A stretch of DNA of 55,883 bases from Lampropedia cohaerens. Its GTDB lineage: Bacteria > Pseudomonadota > Gammaproteobacteria > Burkholderiales > Burkholderiaceae_C. The notes beneath the pieces were generated by a model. The model worked only from the letters and a program-made list of their open reading frames with translations, was not told where the DNA came from and did not search any database. The stretch spans positions 1 to 55,883 of the forward strand of contig NZ_LBNQ01000035.1 in assembly GCF_001005215.1 (NCBI RefSeq), given 5' to 3'. Positions 1 to 11,431 of this stretch are shown here, one piece after another. The first letter of the stretch is position 1. Each line of letters starts with the position of its first letter. A program made the translations under genes and the position numbers.

Positions 1-61
1 CCCCCCGATTTCAGTACCACGCCGAACTTAGTAGAGTCCGTTTTCCGAGCAGGAGACGGTA

Positions 62-325
62 GTGAAAAAGCGTTTTACAGAAGAACAGATTCTCGACTTT
101 CTTAAGCAGGCAGAGGCCGGCGTGCCGGTGAAGGAGCTGTGCCGGCGGCATGGCTTCAGTGATGCATCCTTCTACACTTGGCGTGCCAAGTTCGGTGGCA
201 TGACCGTGCCGGACGCCAAGCGGCTCAAGGATCTCGAGCTGGAGAACAGCCGGCTAAAGAAGCTGCTAGCCGAAGCCCATCTGGATATCGAGGCACTTAA
301 GGTGGTCGCCCGGGGAAAAGGGTAA
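62..325 (+). CDS. IS3-family transposase OrfA (DNA-binding subunit)
   Basis: The 87-residue product has a helix-turn-helix at about residues 10-45 ([16 protein letters not shown], then [24 protein letters not shown]). A leucine-zipper-like tail follows at about 55-80 ([26 protein letters not shown]). This is the standard layout of IS3-family OrfA proteins, which bind the terminal repeats and multimerise through the zipper. The start is the ATG-like codon region at 62, in the position expected about 60 bases from the element tip. The gene ends with a GGA-AAA-GGG-TAA context that contains the probable -1 frameshift site leading into OrfB. It appears intact. Confidence 0.92.
   Translation: MKKRFTEEQILDFLKQAEAGVPVKELCRRHGFSDASFYTWRAKFGGMTVPDAKRLKDLELENSRLKKLLAEAHLDIEALKVVARGKG
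316..320 (+). other. Probable programmed -1 ribosomal frameshift site (A-AAAG)
   Basis: An AAAAG run sits three codons before the OrfA stop. OrfB is in the -1 frame relative to OrfA and stays open back through this run. IS3-family elements make their active OrfAB transposase by slipping here. The motif is short and the call rests mainly on family precedent and the frame relationship. Confidence 0.6.
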
Positions 326-348
326 GCCCGACAGCACGGCGGGAGGCG

Positions 349-1200
349 GTGCAGGAGATGCAGGCCAGAACCGGTATCTCCGAGCGCCGTGCCTGTCAGC
401 TGATCGGGCTGTCTCGCTCGGTGCTGCGCTATCAACCCCGTTCCAGCGAGCAAAACACCAGGCTGCAATCCCAACTTATGGAGCTGGCACAGGAGCGTCG
501 GCGCTTTGGCTATCGGCGCCTGCATATCCTGCTGCGGCGGGCTGGCATGCAGGTCAACCCTAAACGGATCTATCGCCTGTACCGGGCTGCCGGGTTGATG
601 GTGAAGCGCCGGAGGCGCCGCCACGGTGTCGCCGTAGAGCGCGAGCGGCTGAGTCTGCCGAGCGCGCCGAATCAGGTATGGTCGATGGACTTCGTCTTCG
701 ATGCACTCAGTACGGGACGTAGGATCAAATGTCTGACGGTGGTCGATGATTTCACCAAGGAGGTGGTGGGTATTCTTGTGGATCACGGCATCAGCGGCTT
801 TCGTGTTACTCGCGCATTAGATGAAATGGCCCGATTCCGCGGTTACCCCAAGGCAATCCGCACCGACCAGGGCCCCGAATTCACCGGCAAGGCTCTTGAT
901 CAATGGGCCTATCAGCGCGGCATCAAGCTGAAGCTGATTCAGCCTGGCAAGCCGACACAGAATGCGTTCATCGAATCATTCAATGGCAAGTTTCGGGATG
1001 AATGCCTGAATGAGCACTGGTTCTGCTCACTGGCCGAGGCCAGAATCCGCATCGCGGCCTGGCGAAGGGACTACAACGAACACCGACCGCACAGCGCTAT
1101 CGGGAATCACACCCCGGCAGAATTCGCTGCGCATTGGAGGGCAAGCCAACAGCAACCCCGACATGAAAAACTAACATCAACCCCAGGGCCTACTAACTAG
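349..1200 (+). CDS. IS3-family transposase OrfB (DDE catalytic domain)
   Basis: The product carries the HTH_21-like segment (about residues 40-95, [16 protein letters not shown]) and then an rve-type integrase core. DDE residues are visible in VWSMDFVFD (first D), IRTDQGPEF (second D) and the [15 protein letters not shown] stretch (E). The C-terminal [17 protein letters not shown] motif is typical of the family. The displayed ATG is probably not the natural start: translation most likely enters by -1 frameshifting from OrfA at about 316, giving an OrfAB fusion. No internal stop is seen, so the transposase may still be active. The stop codon lies about 30 bases from the right tip of the element. 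Confidence 0.92.
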   Translation: MQEMQARTGISERRACQLIGLSRSVLRYQPRSSEQNTRLQSQLMELAQERRRFGYRRLHILLRRAGMQVNPKRIYRLYRAAGLMVKRRRRRHGVAVERERLSLPSAPNQVWSMDFVFDALSTGRRIKCLTVVDDFTKEVVGILVDHGISGFRVTRALDEMARFRGYPKAIRTDQGPEFTGKALDQWAYQRGIKLKLIQPGKPTQNAFIESFNGKFRDECLNEHWFCSLAEARIRIAAWRRDYNEHRPHSAIGNHTPAEFAAHWRASQQQPRHEKLTSTPGPTN

Positions 1201-1230
1201 GAAACGGTACTAAAACTGGGGGCAGGTCAC

Positions 1231-1356
1231 CGGAAGGATGAGCAGCCTGTGGGGTTCTGGTTGATGTTTGTGCTCTATGGCGCTGGCGGACTCTGGCTGC
1301 TGGTGCTTGCCTTGCGGCTTCTCGTCGGGCAAGCCGAACCGCTGCCACTTCGCTGA
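1231..1356 (+). pseudogene. 3' remnant of a small membrane-protein gene cut by the IS
   Basis: An open frame runs out of the IS right end without a proper start. It encodes about 42 residues, RKDEQPVGFWLMF followed by a strongly hydrophobic helix (LYGAGGLWLLVLALRLLVG) and a short polar tail ending at TGA 1354-1356. A membrane-helix-like frame that opens exactly at the IS boundary is best read as the C-terminal part of a disrupted gene. An internal ATG at 1264 or GTG at 1249 could in principle restart it. It stops 26 bases before the next small membrane protein and has no attC between them, so both may belong to one two-gene cassette. The family is not recognised. Confidence 0.5.
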
Positions 1357-1382
1357 CCCGCCCCGATCTCCGGAGCCTGGCC

Positions 1383-1715
1383 GTGGCCGACCTGTTTAAC
1401 CTGTTGATCAAAATCGGACCCATCGCCTTGTCGTTGGGGGTGACCGTTTCGGTTGCACTGGCGATACTCGGATTCGCACGCCGCAGTGCCGACAAGGCGA
1501 AATGGCTTGGCCGATATGTTCTGGGACTGACGATGGTCGGGTTAGTCGCGATGTTTGTCGGTGCGGGGTCGGGAATAGCGGTATTCTGCACGTCCGAGAA
1601 GATGGGCAACCTCTGCGGATTGGGTGGTGTTTTCGGTTCAGGACCGCTCCTCGCTGGCATTGCTCTTGCCATCTATGCTTATCGTCGCGTCTTGCAGACA
1701 AGTGATGCGCCCTAA
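1383..1715 (+). CDS. Small integral membrane protein carried on an integron gene cassette
   Basis: This 110-residue product starts at GTG 1383. It has about three hydrophobic segments (residues about 8-30, 45-68 and 85-103) and two cysteines in FCTSEKMGNLCGLGG between the second and third. No family is recognised. The TAA stop lies inside the 5' arm of an attC site, which is how cassette genes usually end. That makes it a cassette-borne gene of the type normally read from an upstream integron promoter. No Shine-Dalgarno sequence is obvious, as is common for cassette genes. A role such as immunity or toxin neutralisation is possible but nothing in the sequence shows it. Confidence 0.7.
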   Translation: MADLFNLLIKIGPIALSLGVTVSVALAILGFARRSADKAKWLGRYVLGLTMVGLVAMFVGAGSGIAVFCTSEKMGNLCGLGGVFGSGPLLAGIALAIYAYRRVLQTSDAP

Positions 1716-1769
1716 CAATTCATTCAAGCCGACGCCGCTTCGCAGCGCGGCTTAATTCAGGCGTTGGGC
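1709..1769 (+). other. Integron attC recombination site (about 60 bp)
   Basis: The site begins with a CCCTAAC inverse core (1710-1716) and ends with the core site GTTGGGC (1763-1769, matching GTTRRRY). Between them is an imperfect palindrome in which AAGCCGaCGC pairs with GCGcGGCTT, flanked by TTC-ATTC and AATTCAG arms. Overall layout and sequence closely follow the well-known 60-bp attC class found behind aadA-type cassettes. Recombination would occur between the G and TT of the core site. No second attC, attI or integrase gene is seen in the window, so this is either the end of a cassette array or an isolated attC cluster. Confidence 0.85.
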
Positions 1770-2029
1770 TTCTATTTGATCTGGTCTCATATGACCTATC
1801 CTTGGTCTGGCCTGCCATTGCCCGCTAACCCGCCACCTGTGCGGGAAATTCAGTAGCCTTTCGCGCCAGTCCGCGGCGTGATGATTGCACAGCGTCCAAT
1901 GGCTGTCGCCAAATTAGTGACAAACCTTGTTTCCATTCTCGCGTAGCCTTGCGACGTAGGGTCGCATCGCCACGTGCATGCCCCCCACCACGTTGCCATC
2001 AAGGTGTCGCATTCCAAGGAAACCATTAC
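1770..2029. other. Non-coding stretch between the attC site and the thioesterase gene
   Basis: No convincing gene, second attC or tRNA is seen. A GCTAAC sequence near 1813 looks superficially like an attC arm but has no GTTRRRY partner at a suitable distance. The right end holds the AAGGA ribosome-binding site of the next gene. This is probably where cassette DNA gives way to resident chromosome. Confidence 0.4.
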
Positions 2030-2449
2030 ATGACCATCTGGAAAAAATCCGTTTCACTTCAAGCCATTGCAGCAACCCTGACCAACACGGCCGTGTCCCA
2101 TCTAGGCATCGAGATTACCGACGTTGGCGAGGACAGCCTGACCGGCCGCATGCCAGTTGATGCCCGCACCAAGCAACCATTCGGTTTGCTGCACGGCGGT
2201 TGCAGCGTGGTGCTGGCAGAAACGCTCGGATCCATGGGCGCGTACTACGCGGCGCCTGAGGGCCATCATGCGGTGGGGCTGGACATCAATGCCAACCATT
2301 TGCGCGCCGTCACCAAGGGCTTTGTGACGGGGATGGCACGTCCTATCCACATCGGCCGTACCACGCATGTCTGGCAGATCGACATCCGCGACGATGCAGG
2401 GCGGCTGGTATGTGTTTCACGCCTGACCATGGCAATTCTTGCGGGATAA
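2030..2449 (+). CDS. Hotdog-fold acyl-CoA thioesterase (PaaI/YdiI/MenI-like)
   Basis: The 139-residue product matches single-hotdog thioesterases that hydrolyse aromatic or short-chain acyl-CoA. FGLLHGGCSVVLAETLGSMG (about residues 48-67) is the family's conserved central helix, with the catalytic glutamate in LAETLG. GLDINANHLRAVTKGFV forms the following strand. Length agrees with the E. coli YdiI/PaaI class (about 135-145 residues). I chose ATG 2030 because AAGGA lies about 8 bases upstream; the longer frame from 1949 adds proline/arginine-rich sequence unlike the family. The substrate cannot be told, and no menaquinone or phenylacetate genes lie nearby. Confidence 0.85.
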   Translation: MTIWKKSVSLQAIAATLTNTAVSHLGIEITDVGEDSLTGRMPVDARTKQPFGLLHGGCSVVLAETLGSMGAYYAAPEGHHAVGLDINANHLRAVTKGFVTGMARPIHIGRTTHVWQIDIRDDAGRLVCVSRLTMAILAG

Positions 2450-2453
2450 ACAA

Positions 2454-2521
2454 AGTCGGGGTGGGAACACCGCTACTTTCCGGAAATTCGGTCAGTTCTG
2501 CCTGTTGTTCACACCCCGACT
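2454..2521. repeat. Long inverted repeat between the thioesterase gene and the origin-like module
   Basis: AGTCGGGGTGGGAAC (2454-2468) is complementary to GTTCACACCCCGACT (2507-2521) at 14 of 15 positions across a 38-base loop that contains a smaller CCGGAAATTCGG palindrome. It starts 5 bases after the thioesterase stop. It may work as a transcription terminator, although no T-run follows directly, or as a boundary element for the AT-rich module that begins within ten bases. No equivalent is seen beside module B. Confidence 0.6.
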
Positions 2522-2527
2522 ACCGTG

Positions 2528-2740
2528 ATTACTTTTTTTTTTGAAAAAAAGGTAATCGTAGTAGTAGGCCTGCCACGTGCCTGTGGATAACGTGCTTTCG
2601 CGTTTTCAATCAATGACTTGCGATTGCTAAACCCGGTGGGCCGATGCTGTTTTGTAGCGGCGCGGAATGGGGACAAAACCGGCGCGCAAGGAATTTTGTG
2701 GATAACTCGCTGCTTGTTCCTGCACTTGCCCACAGAGTTG
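2528..2740 (+). promoter_or_regulatory. Origin-like DnaA module A (AT tract, DnaA-trio-like run, four DnaA-box-like sites)
   Basis: In order: an AT-rich tract (2528-2550) with a long T-run, GAAAA and A-run; TAATCG then TAGTAGTAG (2559-2567), which has the form of a DnaA-trio; a GC-rich 14-base spacer; a perfect DnaA box as TGTGGATAA (2582-2590); ATCAATG (2609-2615); a weak box-like TGGGGACAA (2668-2676); a second perfect box TGTGGATAA (2697-2705); and an opposed weak box TTGCCCACA (2726-2734). AT tract, trio, GC spacer, DnaA box is the known arrangement of bacterial origin unwinding regions. No replication-initiation gene adjoins. The rest of 2450-2934 holds no gene, only leader sequence for the fumarase gene. 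A spacing-matched copy lies at 37785-37997. Confidence 0.7.
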
Positions 2741-2934
2741 TCCCAAGGTTCTGAATGTGCGGCTGAACAACCTGCACGGGTGCGCTCTGCTTGCGACGCG
2801 CATGGGTTCCAGATGTGCCTTGGCGGCACCATGCGGCCCATGCCCCGTCGTCGGCCTGATGGCAAGGGATAATCGGTACGCGATGTTTGAAAACCAGAAG
2901 ACGGCCATGACCGCCTTCGCAACCAACCCACGCC

Positions 2935-4491
2935 ATGACAACCACTGCCATTCGTCAGGACGACCTGATCGAGTCGATCGCGGCCGCCCTGCAGTACATC
3001 AGCTACTACCACCCTGCCGACTACATCCAGCATCTGGCGCGTGCCTATGCGCATGAGCAGTCGCCCGCTGCCAAGGATGCGATGGCGCAGATCCTGACCA
3101 ATTCGAAGATGAGTGCCATCGGCCACCGGCCGATCTGCCAGGACACCGGCATCGTCAACGTCTTCCTCAAGGTCGGCATGGACGTGCGCTGGGAAGGCTT
3201 TACCGGCAGCCTGGAGGACGCCATCAACGAGGGCGTGCGTCGTGGCTACAACCATCCGGACAACACGCTGCGCGCCTCGGTCGTGGCCGACCCGCAGTTT
3301 GCGCGCAAGAACACGCGCGACAACACCCCGGCGGTGATCGTCACCGAGATCGTGCCCGGCAATACGGTGGACATCACCGTTGCGGCCAAGGGCGGTGGCT
3401 CGGAGAACAAGTCCAAGATGGTCATGCTCAACCCCAGCGATTCGGTGGTCGACTGGGTGCTCAAGACAGTGCCGACGATGGGTGCAGGCTGGTGCCCGCC
3501 CGGCATGCTCGGCATCGGCATTGGCGGCACGGCCGAAAAGGCCGTGCTGCTGGCCAAGCAGAGCCTGATGGAAGACCTGAACATGTACGAGCTGCAGCAG
3601 AAGTCCGCCCGGGGCGAGCCGCTCACGCAGGTCGAGGAGTTGCGCCTGGAGATCTACGAGAAGGTCAACGCCCTGGGTATTGGCGCGCAAGGCTTGGGCG
3701 GCCTGACCACGGTGCTGGACGTGAAGATCGCCCTGTACCCCACGCACGCGGCCAGCAAGCCGGTGGCCATGATTCCCAACTGCGCTGCCACGCGCCATGC
3801 GCACTTCGTGCTCAAGGGCGAGGGGCCGGTGTATCTGGAGGCGCCATCGCTGGATCTGTGGCCCAAGATCGACTGGGCCCCTGATTACAACAAGAGCAAG
3901 AAGGTCAACCTCGATACCCTGACCAGGGAAGAAGTGGCCAGCTGGAAGCCTGGCGACACGCTGCTGCTCAACGGCAAGATGCTCACCGGCCGTGACGCTG
4001 CGCACAAGCGCATTCAGGACATGCTGGCCAAGGGCGAGCCATTGCCGGTGGACTTCACCAACCGCGTGATCTATTACGTTGGCCCGGTCGATCCGGTCGC
4101 CGGCGAGGCGGTCGGCCCGGCCGGCCCGACCACCGCCACGCGCATGGACAAGTTCACCGAGATGATGCTGGCCCAGACTGGCCTGATTGCCATGGTCGGC
4201 AAGGCCGAGCGCGGCCCGGTTGCCATCGAGGCCATCCAGAAGCACAAGAGCGCCTACCTCATGGCCGTGGGTGGTGCGGCCTACCTGGTCAGCAAGGCGA
4301 TCAAGACCGCCAGGGTCGTCGGCTTCGAGGACCTGGGCATGGAAGCCATTTACGAGTTTGACGTCGTGGACATGCCCGTGACCGTGGCCGTGGATGCCGG
4401 TGGCACCAGCGCCCACGTGACGGGACCGGCGCAGTGGCGCGAGAAGATCGCGCGCGGCGAGGCCAAGGTATTGATGCTGGAGCAGGCCTGA
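2935..4491 (+). CDS. fumA: Class I fumarate hydratase (iron-sulfur fumarase)
   Basis: The 518-residue enzyme hydrates fumarate to malate in the TCA cycle in the cytoplasm. It carries the alpha domain (about residues 10-290) and the beta domain (about 330-510) of oxygen-sensitive class I fumarases in one chain. Likely [4Fe-4S] ligands are Cys68 (RPICQDTG), Cys187 (GWCPPGMLG) and Cys283 (IPNCAATRH), three cysteines in the conserved family contexts. GIGGTAEKAV and GPTTATRMDKF are further signatures. The start is ATG 2935; no strong Shine-Dalgarno sequence is visible and upstream ATGs are out of frame. It converges with ftsH, whose end lies 22 bases away. It is preceded by module A, so its promoter must lie in or just after the DnaA-box region. 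Confidence 0.95.
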   Translation: MTTTAIRQDDLIESIAAALQYISYYHPADYIQHLARAYAHEQSPAAKDAMAQILTNSKMSAIGHRPICQDTGIVNVFLKVGMDVRWEGFTGSLEDAINEGVRRGYNHPDNTLRASVVADPQFARKNTRDNTPAVIVTEIVPGNTVDITVAAKGGGSENKSKMVMLNPSDSVVDWVLKTVPTMGAGWCPPGMLGIGIGGTAEKAVLLAKQSLMEDLNMYELQQKSARGEPLTQVEELRLEIYEKVNALGIGAQGLGGLTTVLDVKIALYPTHAASKPVAMIPNCAATRHAHFVLKGEGPVYLEAPSLDLWPKIDWAPDYNKSKKVNLDTLTREEVASWKPGDTLLLNGKMLTGRDAAHKRIQDMLAKGEPLPVDFTNRVIYYVGPVDPVAGEAVGPAGPTTATRMDKFTEMMLAQTGLIAMVGKAERGPVAIEAIQKHKSAYLMAVGGAAYLVSKAIKTARVVGFEDLGMEAIYEFDVVDMPVTVAVDAGGTSAHVTGPAQWREKIARGEAKVLMLEQA

Positions 4492-4513
4492 GCCTGCTGC
4501 GGCCCCTGCACCG

Positions 4514-6379
4514 TCAGTGCGCTGGCGACGGGCTGCTGGATGCGGCAGCAGGTAGTGCCTGTTCGGCGGGCACGACCTTCTCGCGGATGGCGGCCAGGTC
4601 CGCCTCATCCAGCGTTTCGCGCTGCAGCAGTTCCTGCGCGGAGGACTCCAGCAGTGCACGGTTGGCCTCAAGCAGTGCCAGCGTGCGCTGGAACACGCGG
4701 TCGATCACGTCGCGCACCTTGCGGTCGATGCGTTCGGCCGTGGCCTCGCTGTAGCGGCGGTTCAGCCACGAGGCCTGGTCGCCCGTGCCCAGAAAACCTG
4801 CGCGCTCGGTGTCGTAGCTGACGTTGCCAAGCTCGCCGTCCATGCCGTATTTGGCCACCATGGCGCGGGCAATGTCGGTGGCCTTGACGAGGTCGTCCGC
4901 TGCGCCGGTGGAGAGATGGCCAAAGATGATCTTCTCGGCCGCGCGCCCGCCCAACAGCACGGCGATCTTGTTTTCCAGCTCGCTTTGCGTCATCAGAAAG
5001 CGGTCCTCGGTCGGGCGCTGGATGGTGTAGCCCAGCGCGCCGATGCCGCGCGGAATGATCGAGACCTTGTGCACCGGATCGACGCCTGGCAGCGCCATTG
5101 CTACCAACGCATGGCCCATCTCGTGGTGGGCGACGACCTCGCGTTCGCGCTTGTTGAGCACGCGGTTGCGTTTTTCCAGCCCCGCCACGATGCGTTCAAT
5201 GGCGTTGTTGAAGTCCGCCATCGTGATGGCATCGGCCTTGCGGCGCGTGGCCAGCAGCGCCGCCTCGTTGACCAGATTGGCCAGATCGGCGCCGGAAAAG
5301 CCCGGCGTCAGCGCCGCGATGGTCTCGGCATTGACGTCATCCGCCAGCTTGACCTTCTTCATGTGCACGCCCAGGATCTGGATGCGCCCTTTCTTGTCGG
5401 GGCGATCGACCAGCACCTGGCGGTCGAAGCGCCCGGCGCGCAGCAGCGCCGGATCAAGAATTTCCGGGCGGTTGGTCGCCGCCAGCAGCACGATGCCAGA
5501 AGAGGGATCAAACCCGTCGAGTTCGGTCAGCAATTGGTTGAGCGTCTGCTCGCGCTCATCGTGGCCACCGGAGAGCTGGCCCGACGCGCGCGCGCGGCCC
5601 AGCGCATCAAGCTCGTCGATGAAGATGATGGCAGGTGCACTCTTGCGGGCCTGCTCGAACAGGTCACGCACGCGCGCCGCGCCCACGCCTACGAACATCT
5701 CGACGAACTCGGAGCCGGAGATCGAGAAGAAGGTCACGCCCGCCTCGCCTGCCACCGCGCGTGCCAGCAGCGTCTTGCCGGTGCCGGGCGGGCCAACCAG
5801 CAGCACGCCCTTGGGGATGTGCGCGCCCAGTCGGCCATACTCGGCCGGGTTCTTGAGAAACTCCACGACCTCTTGCAGCTCGGCCTTGGCCTCGTCGACA
5901 CCCGCCACGTCGTCGAATGTCACGCCCGTCTGCTTCTCCATGTAGACCTTGGCCTTGCTGCGGCCCACCTGCATGAAGCCGCCAAAGCCCTGCCGCTCGG
6001 CAAAGCGCCGAAACAGCAGCATCCACACGGCAAAGAACACCAGCGCCGGCACGACCCATGACAGCAGCGTGCCCAGGAAGGTGTTTTCCGGCATGCCGGT
6101 GATTTCCACGCCCGAGCGGTCGATGCGCTCAAGCAGTGCCGGATCGACCACCGTGGTCACGAACTGCGTCTTGCCGCCGATGGGATCGGTGAAAGTGCCG
6201 CTGATGCGGTCGGCGCGCACCGTGATCGATGCCACGCGGCCTTCGTCGAGGTAGGTCTCGAACTGGCTGTAGCTGATGGGGGCGACCGAACTCCAGCCGG
6301 AGATCAGGCTTTGAATGTAGATCACCGCCAGAAAGGCCATGATCCAGTACCAGATGTTGTACTCGGTGCGTTTTTCCAT
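4514..6379 (-). CDS. ftsH: ATP-dependent zinc metalloprotease FtsH
   Basis: This 621-residue membrane-anchored AAA protease degrades misassembled membrane proteins and short-lived cytosolic regulators. An N-terminal helix ([18 protein letters not shown]), a periplasmic segment and a second helix ([16 protein letters not shown]) precede the AAA domain. Walker A GPPGTGKT (Lys202), Walker [12 protein letters not shown] and the second region of homology ([20 protein letters not shown]) are intact. The zinc site is HEMGH (His419, Glu420, His423). ATG 6379 follows a clear GGAGGGA; the longer frame to 6487 adds an unlikely low-complexity leader. GRA replaces the commoner GKQ after Walker B. It does not sit next to rlmE or folP, so it may be a second FtsH paralogue of the genome. 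Confidence 0.95.
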   Translation of the reverse strand: MEKRTEYNIWYWIMAFLAVIYIQSLISGWSSVAPISYSQFETYLDEGRVASITVRADRISGTFTDPIGGKTQFVTTVVDPALLERIDRSGVEITGMPENTFLGTLLSWVVPALVFFAVWMLLFRRFAERQGFGGFMQVGRSKAKVYMEKQTGVTFDDVAGVDEAKAELQEVVEFLKNPAEYGRLGAHIPKGVLLVGPPGTGKTLLARAVAGEAGVTFFSISGSEFVEMFVGVGAARVRDLFEQARKSAPAIIFIDELDALGRARASGQLSGGHDEREQTLNQLLTELDGFDPSSGIVLLAATNRPEILDPALLRAGRFDRQVLVDRPDKKGRIQILGVHMKKVKLADDVNAETIAALTPGFSGADLANLVNEAALLATRRKADAITMADFNNAIERIVAGLEKRNRVLNKREREVVAHHEMGHALVAMALPGVDPVHKVSIIPRGIGALGYTIQRPTEDRFLMTQSELENKIAVLLGGRAAEKIIFGHLSTGAADDLVKATDIARAMVAKYGMDGELGNVSYDTERAGFLGTGDQASWLNRRYSEATAERIDRKVRDVIDRVFQRTLALLEANRALLESSAQELLQRETLDEADLAAIREKVVPAEQALPAAASSSPSPAH

Positions 6380-6514
6380 CGAAGTCCCTCCGCTGTCAGG
6401 TGCAGGCGCAAAGCATGTAGGGCCCGGCGCGCGTGCTTTCAAGCTGCCAGCACCCTGATGCCCCAGAACGCGTGCAAGGCGTCGCAACGCAGCGCTTTTT
6501 TGTGCGCCCGCGCC

Positions 6515-6988
6515 CTACTCCTGCAGCAGGACGGGATCGATGTCGGCAAAGGTTTCATCGCCCGCATCCCCGGCCTGCCACATGCAGATGGCGAAAGTCG
6601 CAGCATCATCGAACACCGTCATGCCGTGGTGCCAGGTATCGGCAAAGTAGGTGACGCCCTGCTGGCCGTGGACCAGGAAGGCACGCGCCTGCGCCATGTC
6701 GGGTCTGCCGCTTGCACCGTGTGGCGCCACGAGCACCAGATAGCGCGCCACCTGGATGGGAATGAAAGTCTGCGAGGAATAGGGATGTCGCTCCATCTGG
6801 TGGATCTGCATCGGCAGACCGGCAGATGGTGCGTAGCGGGCCAGCGACAGCGACGGCCCCGCATGGGCGCGCAGATTGGCCAGCGCGTCGTTGTAGTACA
6901 CCCGTCCCGGCGATTGCGGCAGCTGCAGCACCGCCCCGAACGGCGCAAAGGCTTCGCAAGTCAGAGGTTCAACCCGCAGTGTGTGCAT
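6515..6988 (-). CDS. allA: Ureidoglycolate lyase (AllA family)
   Basis: The 157-residue cupin-like enzyme would split ureidoglycolate into glyoxylate and urea, the last step of allantoin breakdown. Family signatures are the N-terminal EAFAPFGAVLQ, MERHPYSSQTFIP (about residues 65-77), AFLVHGQQGVTYFADTWHHGM (about 105-125) with its conserved histidines, and the FADIDPVLL end. No other allantoin or purine-catabolism genes lie nearby, so it may serve glyoxylate supply in general; malate synthase G, which uses glyoxylate, is encoded about 40 kb away. It is read in the same direction as uvrA, 87 bases downstream of the uvrA stop. Confidence 0.9.
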   Translation of the reverse strand: MHTLRVEPLTCEAFAPFGAVLQLPQSPGRVYYNDALANLRAHAGPSLSLARYAPSAGLPMQIHQMERHPYSSQTFIPIQVARYLVLVAPHGASGRPDMAQARAFLVHGQQGVTYFADTWHHGMTVFDDAATFAICMWQAGDAGDETFADIDPVLLQE

Positions 6989-7075
6989 GGTTGCAATTCT
7001 TGCACGCGCGGCGGTGCGATTCGCGCCATGGATCTGTCCATGGCATCACCGACCGGCGGCGCATGCGGCCGTTTC

Positions 7076-10186
<3,111 letters not shown>

Positions 10187-10258
10187 CGGGCACGCACATG
10201 CAAACCCGCCATCATAACGATCTGGCCCGCGGCCTGACAGCCGCCGGACTGCGCGCAG

Positions 10259-11380
10259 CTACAGCGTCGGTGCGGCCTCGATGATGCCGCCACCCAGGCA
10301 GACTTCCCCGTCGTAGAGCACGGCCGACTGGCCCGGCGTGACAGCCCACTGGGGCGTGTCAAACTGCAGATGAAACCGCTCCTGGGCGATGCCGACCTGC
10401 AGCGCACAGGCCGCATCGCTCTGGCGGTAGCGCGTCTTGGCGGCATAGCGCCCGGGCGTGGGTGCTGTGCCGGCGATCCAGCTGGCCTGCCCTGCTTCCA
10501 GGGCCGGCGAAAGCAGTGCCGGATGGTCATGGCCCTGCACCACGTGCAGGGTGTTGCGCTGCAGGTCCTTGCGCGCAACAAACCATGGCTGGTGCGCGCC
10601 AGCGCCGCGCGCCGCTCCCTTGTCCTTGATGCCTCCGATGCCCAGGCCCTGGCGCTGGCCGAGGGTGTAGAACGACAGGCCGACGTGGCGGCCGACGGTG
10701 CGGCCCGCCTCATCGACGATGTCGCCGGGCTGATGGGCGATGTAGCGGCTGAGAAACTCCCGGAAGGGCCGCTCGCCGATGAAGCAGATGCCGGTCGAAT
10801 CCTTTTTCTTCGCGTTGGGCAGGCCGATTTCCTCGGCAATGCGGCGGACCTCGGACTTATGGATTTCTCCAACTGGAAACAAGGTCTTGCTCAGCTGTGC
10901 CTGGGATAGCCGATGCAGAAAGTAGCTCTGGTCCTTGCCCGGATCCACTCCCTTGAGCAACTGGTGCAGGCCGCTTTGCACATCCAGGCGCGCGCGCGCG
11001 TAATGGCCGGTGGCGATGCGCTCGGCCCCGAGCCGCATGGCATGGTCGAGAAACGCTTTGAACTTGATCTCGGCGTTGCACAGCACATCGGGGTTGGGTG
11101 TCCGGCCGGCCTGGTACTCGCGCAGGAACTCCGCGAACACGCGGTCCTTGTAGTCGGCGGCGAAATTGACGTGCTCGATGTCGATGCCGATCACGTCGGC
11201 CACAGCGGCTGCGTCGAGAAAATCCTGCCGACTGGAGCAGTACTCGCTGTCGTCGTCATCTTCCCAGTTCTTCATGAAGATACCCACGACTTCATGTCCG
11301 GCCTGCTTGAGCAGCCAGGCGCTGACGGCCGAATCCACGCCGCCGCTCAACCCCACCACGATGCGATGCTTGCTAGTCAT
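10259..11380 (-). CDS. mnmA: tRNA-specific 2-thiouridylase MnmA
   Basis: The 373-residue enzyme thiolates U34 of tRNA-Lys, -Glu and -Gln. The PP-loop is [15 protein letters not shown] (residues 8-22). The catalytic pair is Cys101 ([12 protein letters not shown]) and Cys199 ([13 protein letters not shown]). [14 protein letters not shown] and the C-terminal beta-barrel motifs [17 protein letters not shown] and [18 protein letters not shown] are all present. Length is typical for the family. It is followed by uvrA on the same strand after 72 bases and preceded by the methyltransferase gene's 3' end, 51 bases away. Confidence 0.97.
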   Translation of the reverse strand: MTSKHRIVVGLSGGVDSAVSAWLLKQAGHEVVGIFMKNWEDDDDSEYCSSRQDFLDAAAVADVIGIDIEHVNFAADYKDRVFAEFLREYQAGRTPNPDVLCNAEIKFKAFLDHAMRLGAERIATGHYARARLDVQSGLHQLLKGVDPGKDQSYFLHRLSQAQLSKTLFPVGEIHKSEVRRIAEEIGLPNAKKKDSTGICFIGERPFREFLSRYIAHQPGDIVDEAGRTVGRHVGLSFYTLGQRQGLGIGGIKDKGAARGAGAHQPWFVARKDLQRNTLHVVQGHDHPALLSPALEAGQASWIAGTAPTPGRYAAKTRYRQSDAACALQVGIAQERFHLQFDTPQWAVTPGQSAVLYDGEVCLGGGIIEAAPTL

Positions 11381-11431
11381 GGCGCCATTATCGAGCCAGG
11401 GCCACGACCTTGCAGCGCGTGCAGAAGCCGT

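Larger units (their letters stand above)
1..1229 (+). mobile_element. IS3-family insertion sequence (IS407-like group), left tip missing
   Basis: Two overlapping-frame transposase genes lie between imperfect terminal inverted repeats. Bases 2-18 and the reverse complement of 1206-1222 match at 14 of 17 positions. The right end runs on to a TGACCTGCCCCC-type tip (reverse complement of 1218-1229), the tip I associate with the IS407 group of IS3. On the left the window starts inside the C-run, so roughly the first 7 bases of the element and the left copy of any target duplication are outside the window. The element has inserted into a small membrane-protein gene whose 3' part survives at 1231-1356. 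A window that begins inside an IS repeat is a common place for an assembly to break. Confidence 0.88.

Noticed and set aside
1770..2029. Possible second attC site
   Set aside because: A GCTAAC sequence is present, but no GTTRRRY core with palindromic arms is found at attC spacing.
2454..2521. Inverted repeat considered as an attC site of a thioesterase cassette
   Set aside because: It lacks both the RYYYAAC and GTTRRRY core sites, and its arms are unlike the attC at 1709-1769.
2509..4671. 720-residue minus-strand open frame
   Set aside because: It is antisense to fumarase and rich in Arg/His/Ala/Gly, the composition expected of a shadow frame in high-GC DNA. The plus-strand frame has clear fumarase motifs.
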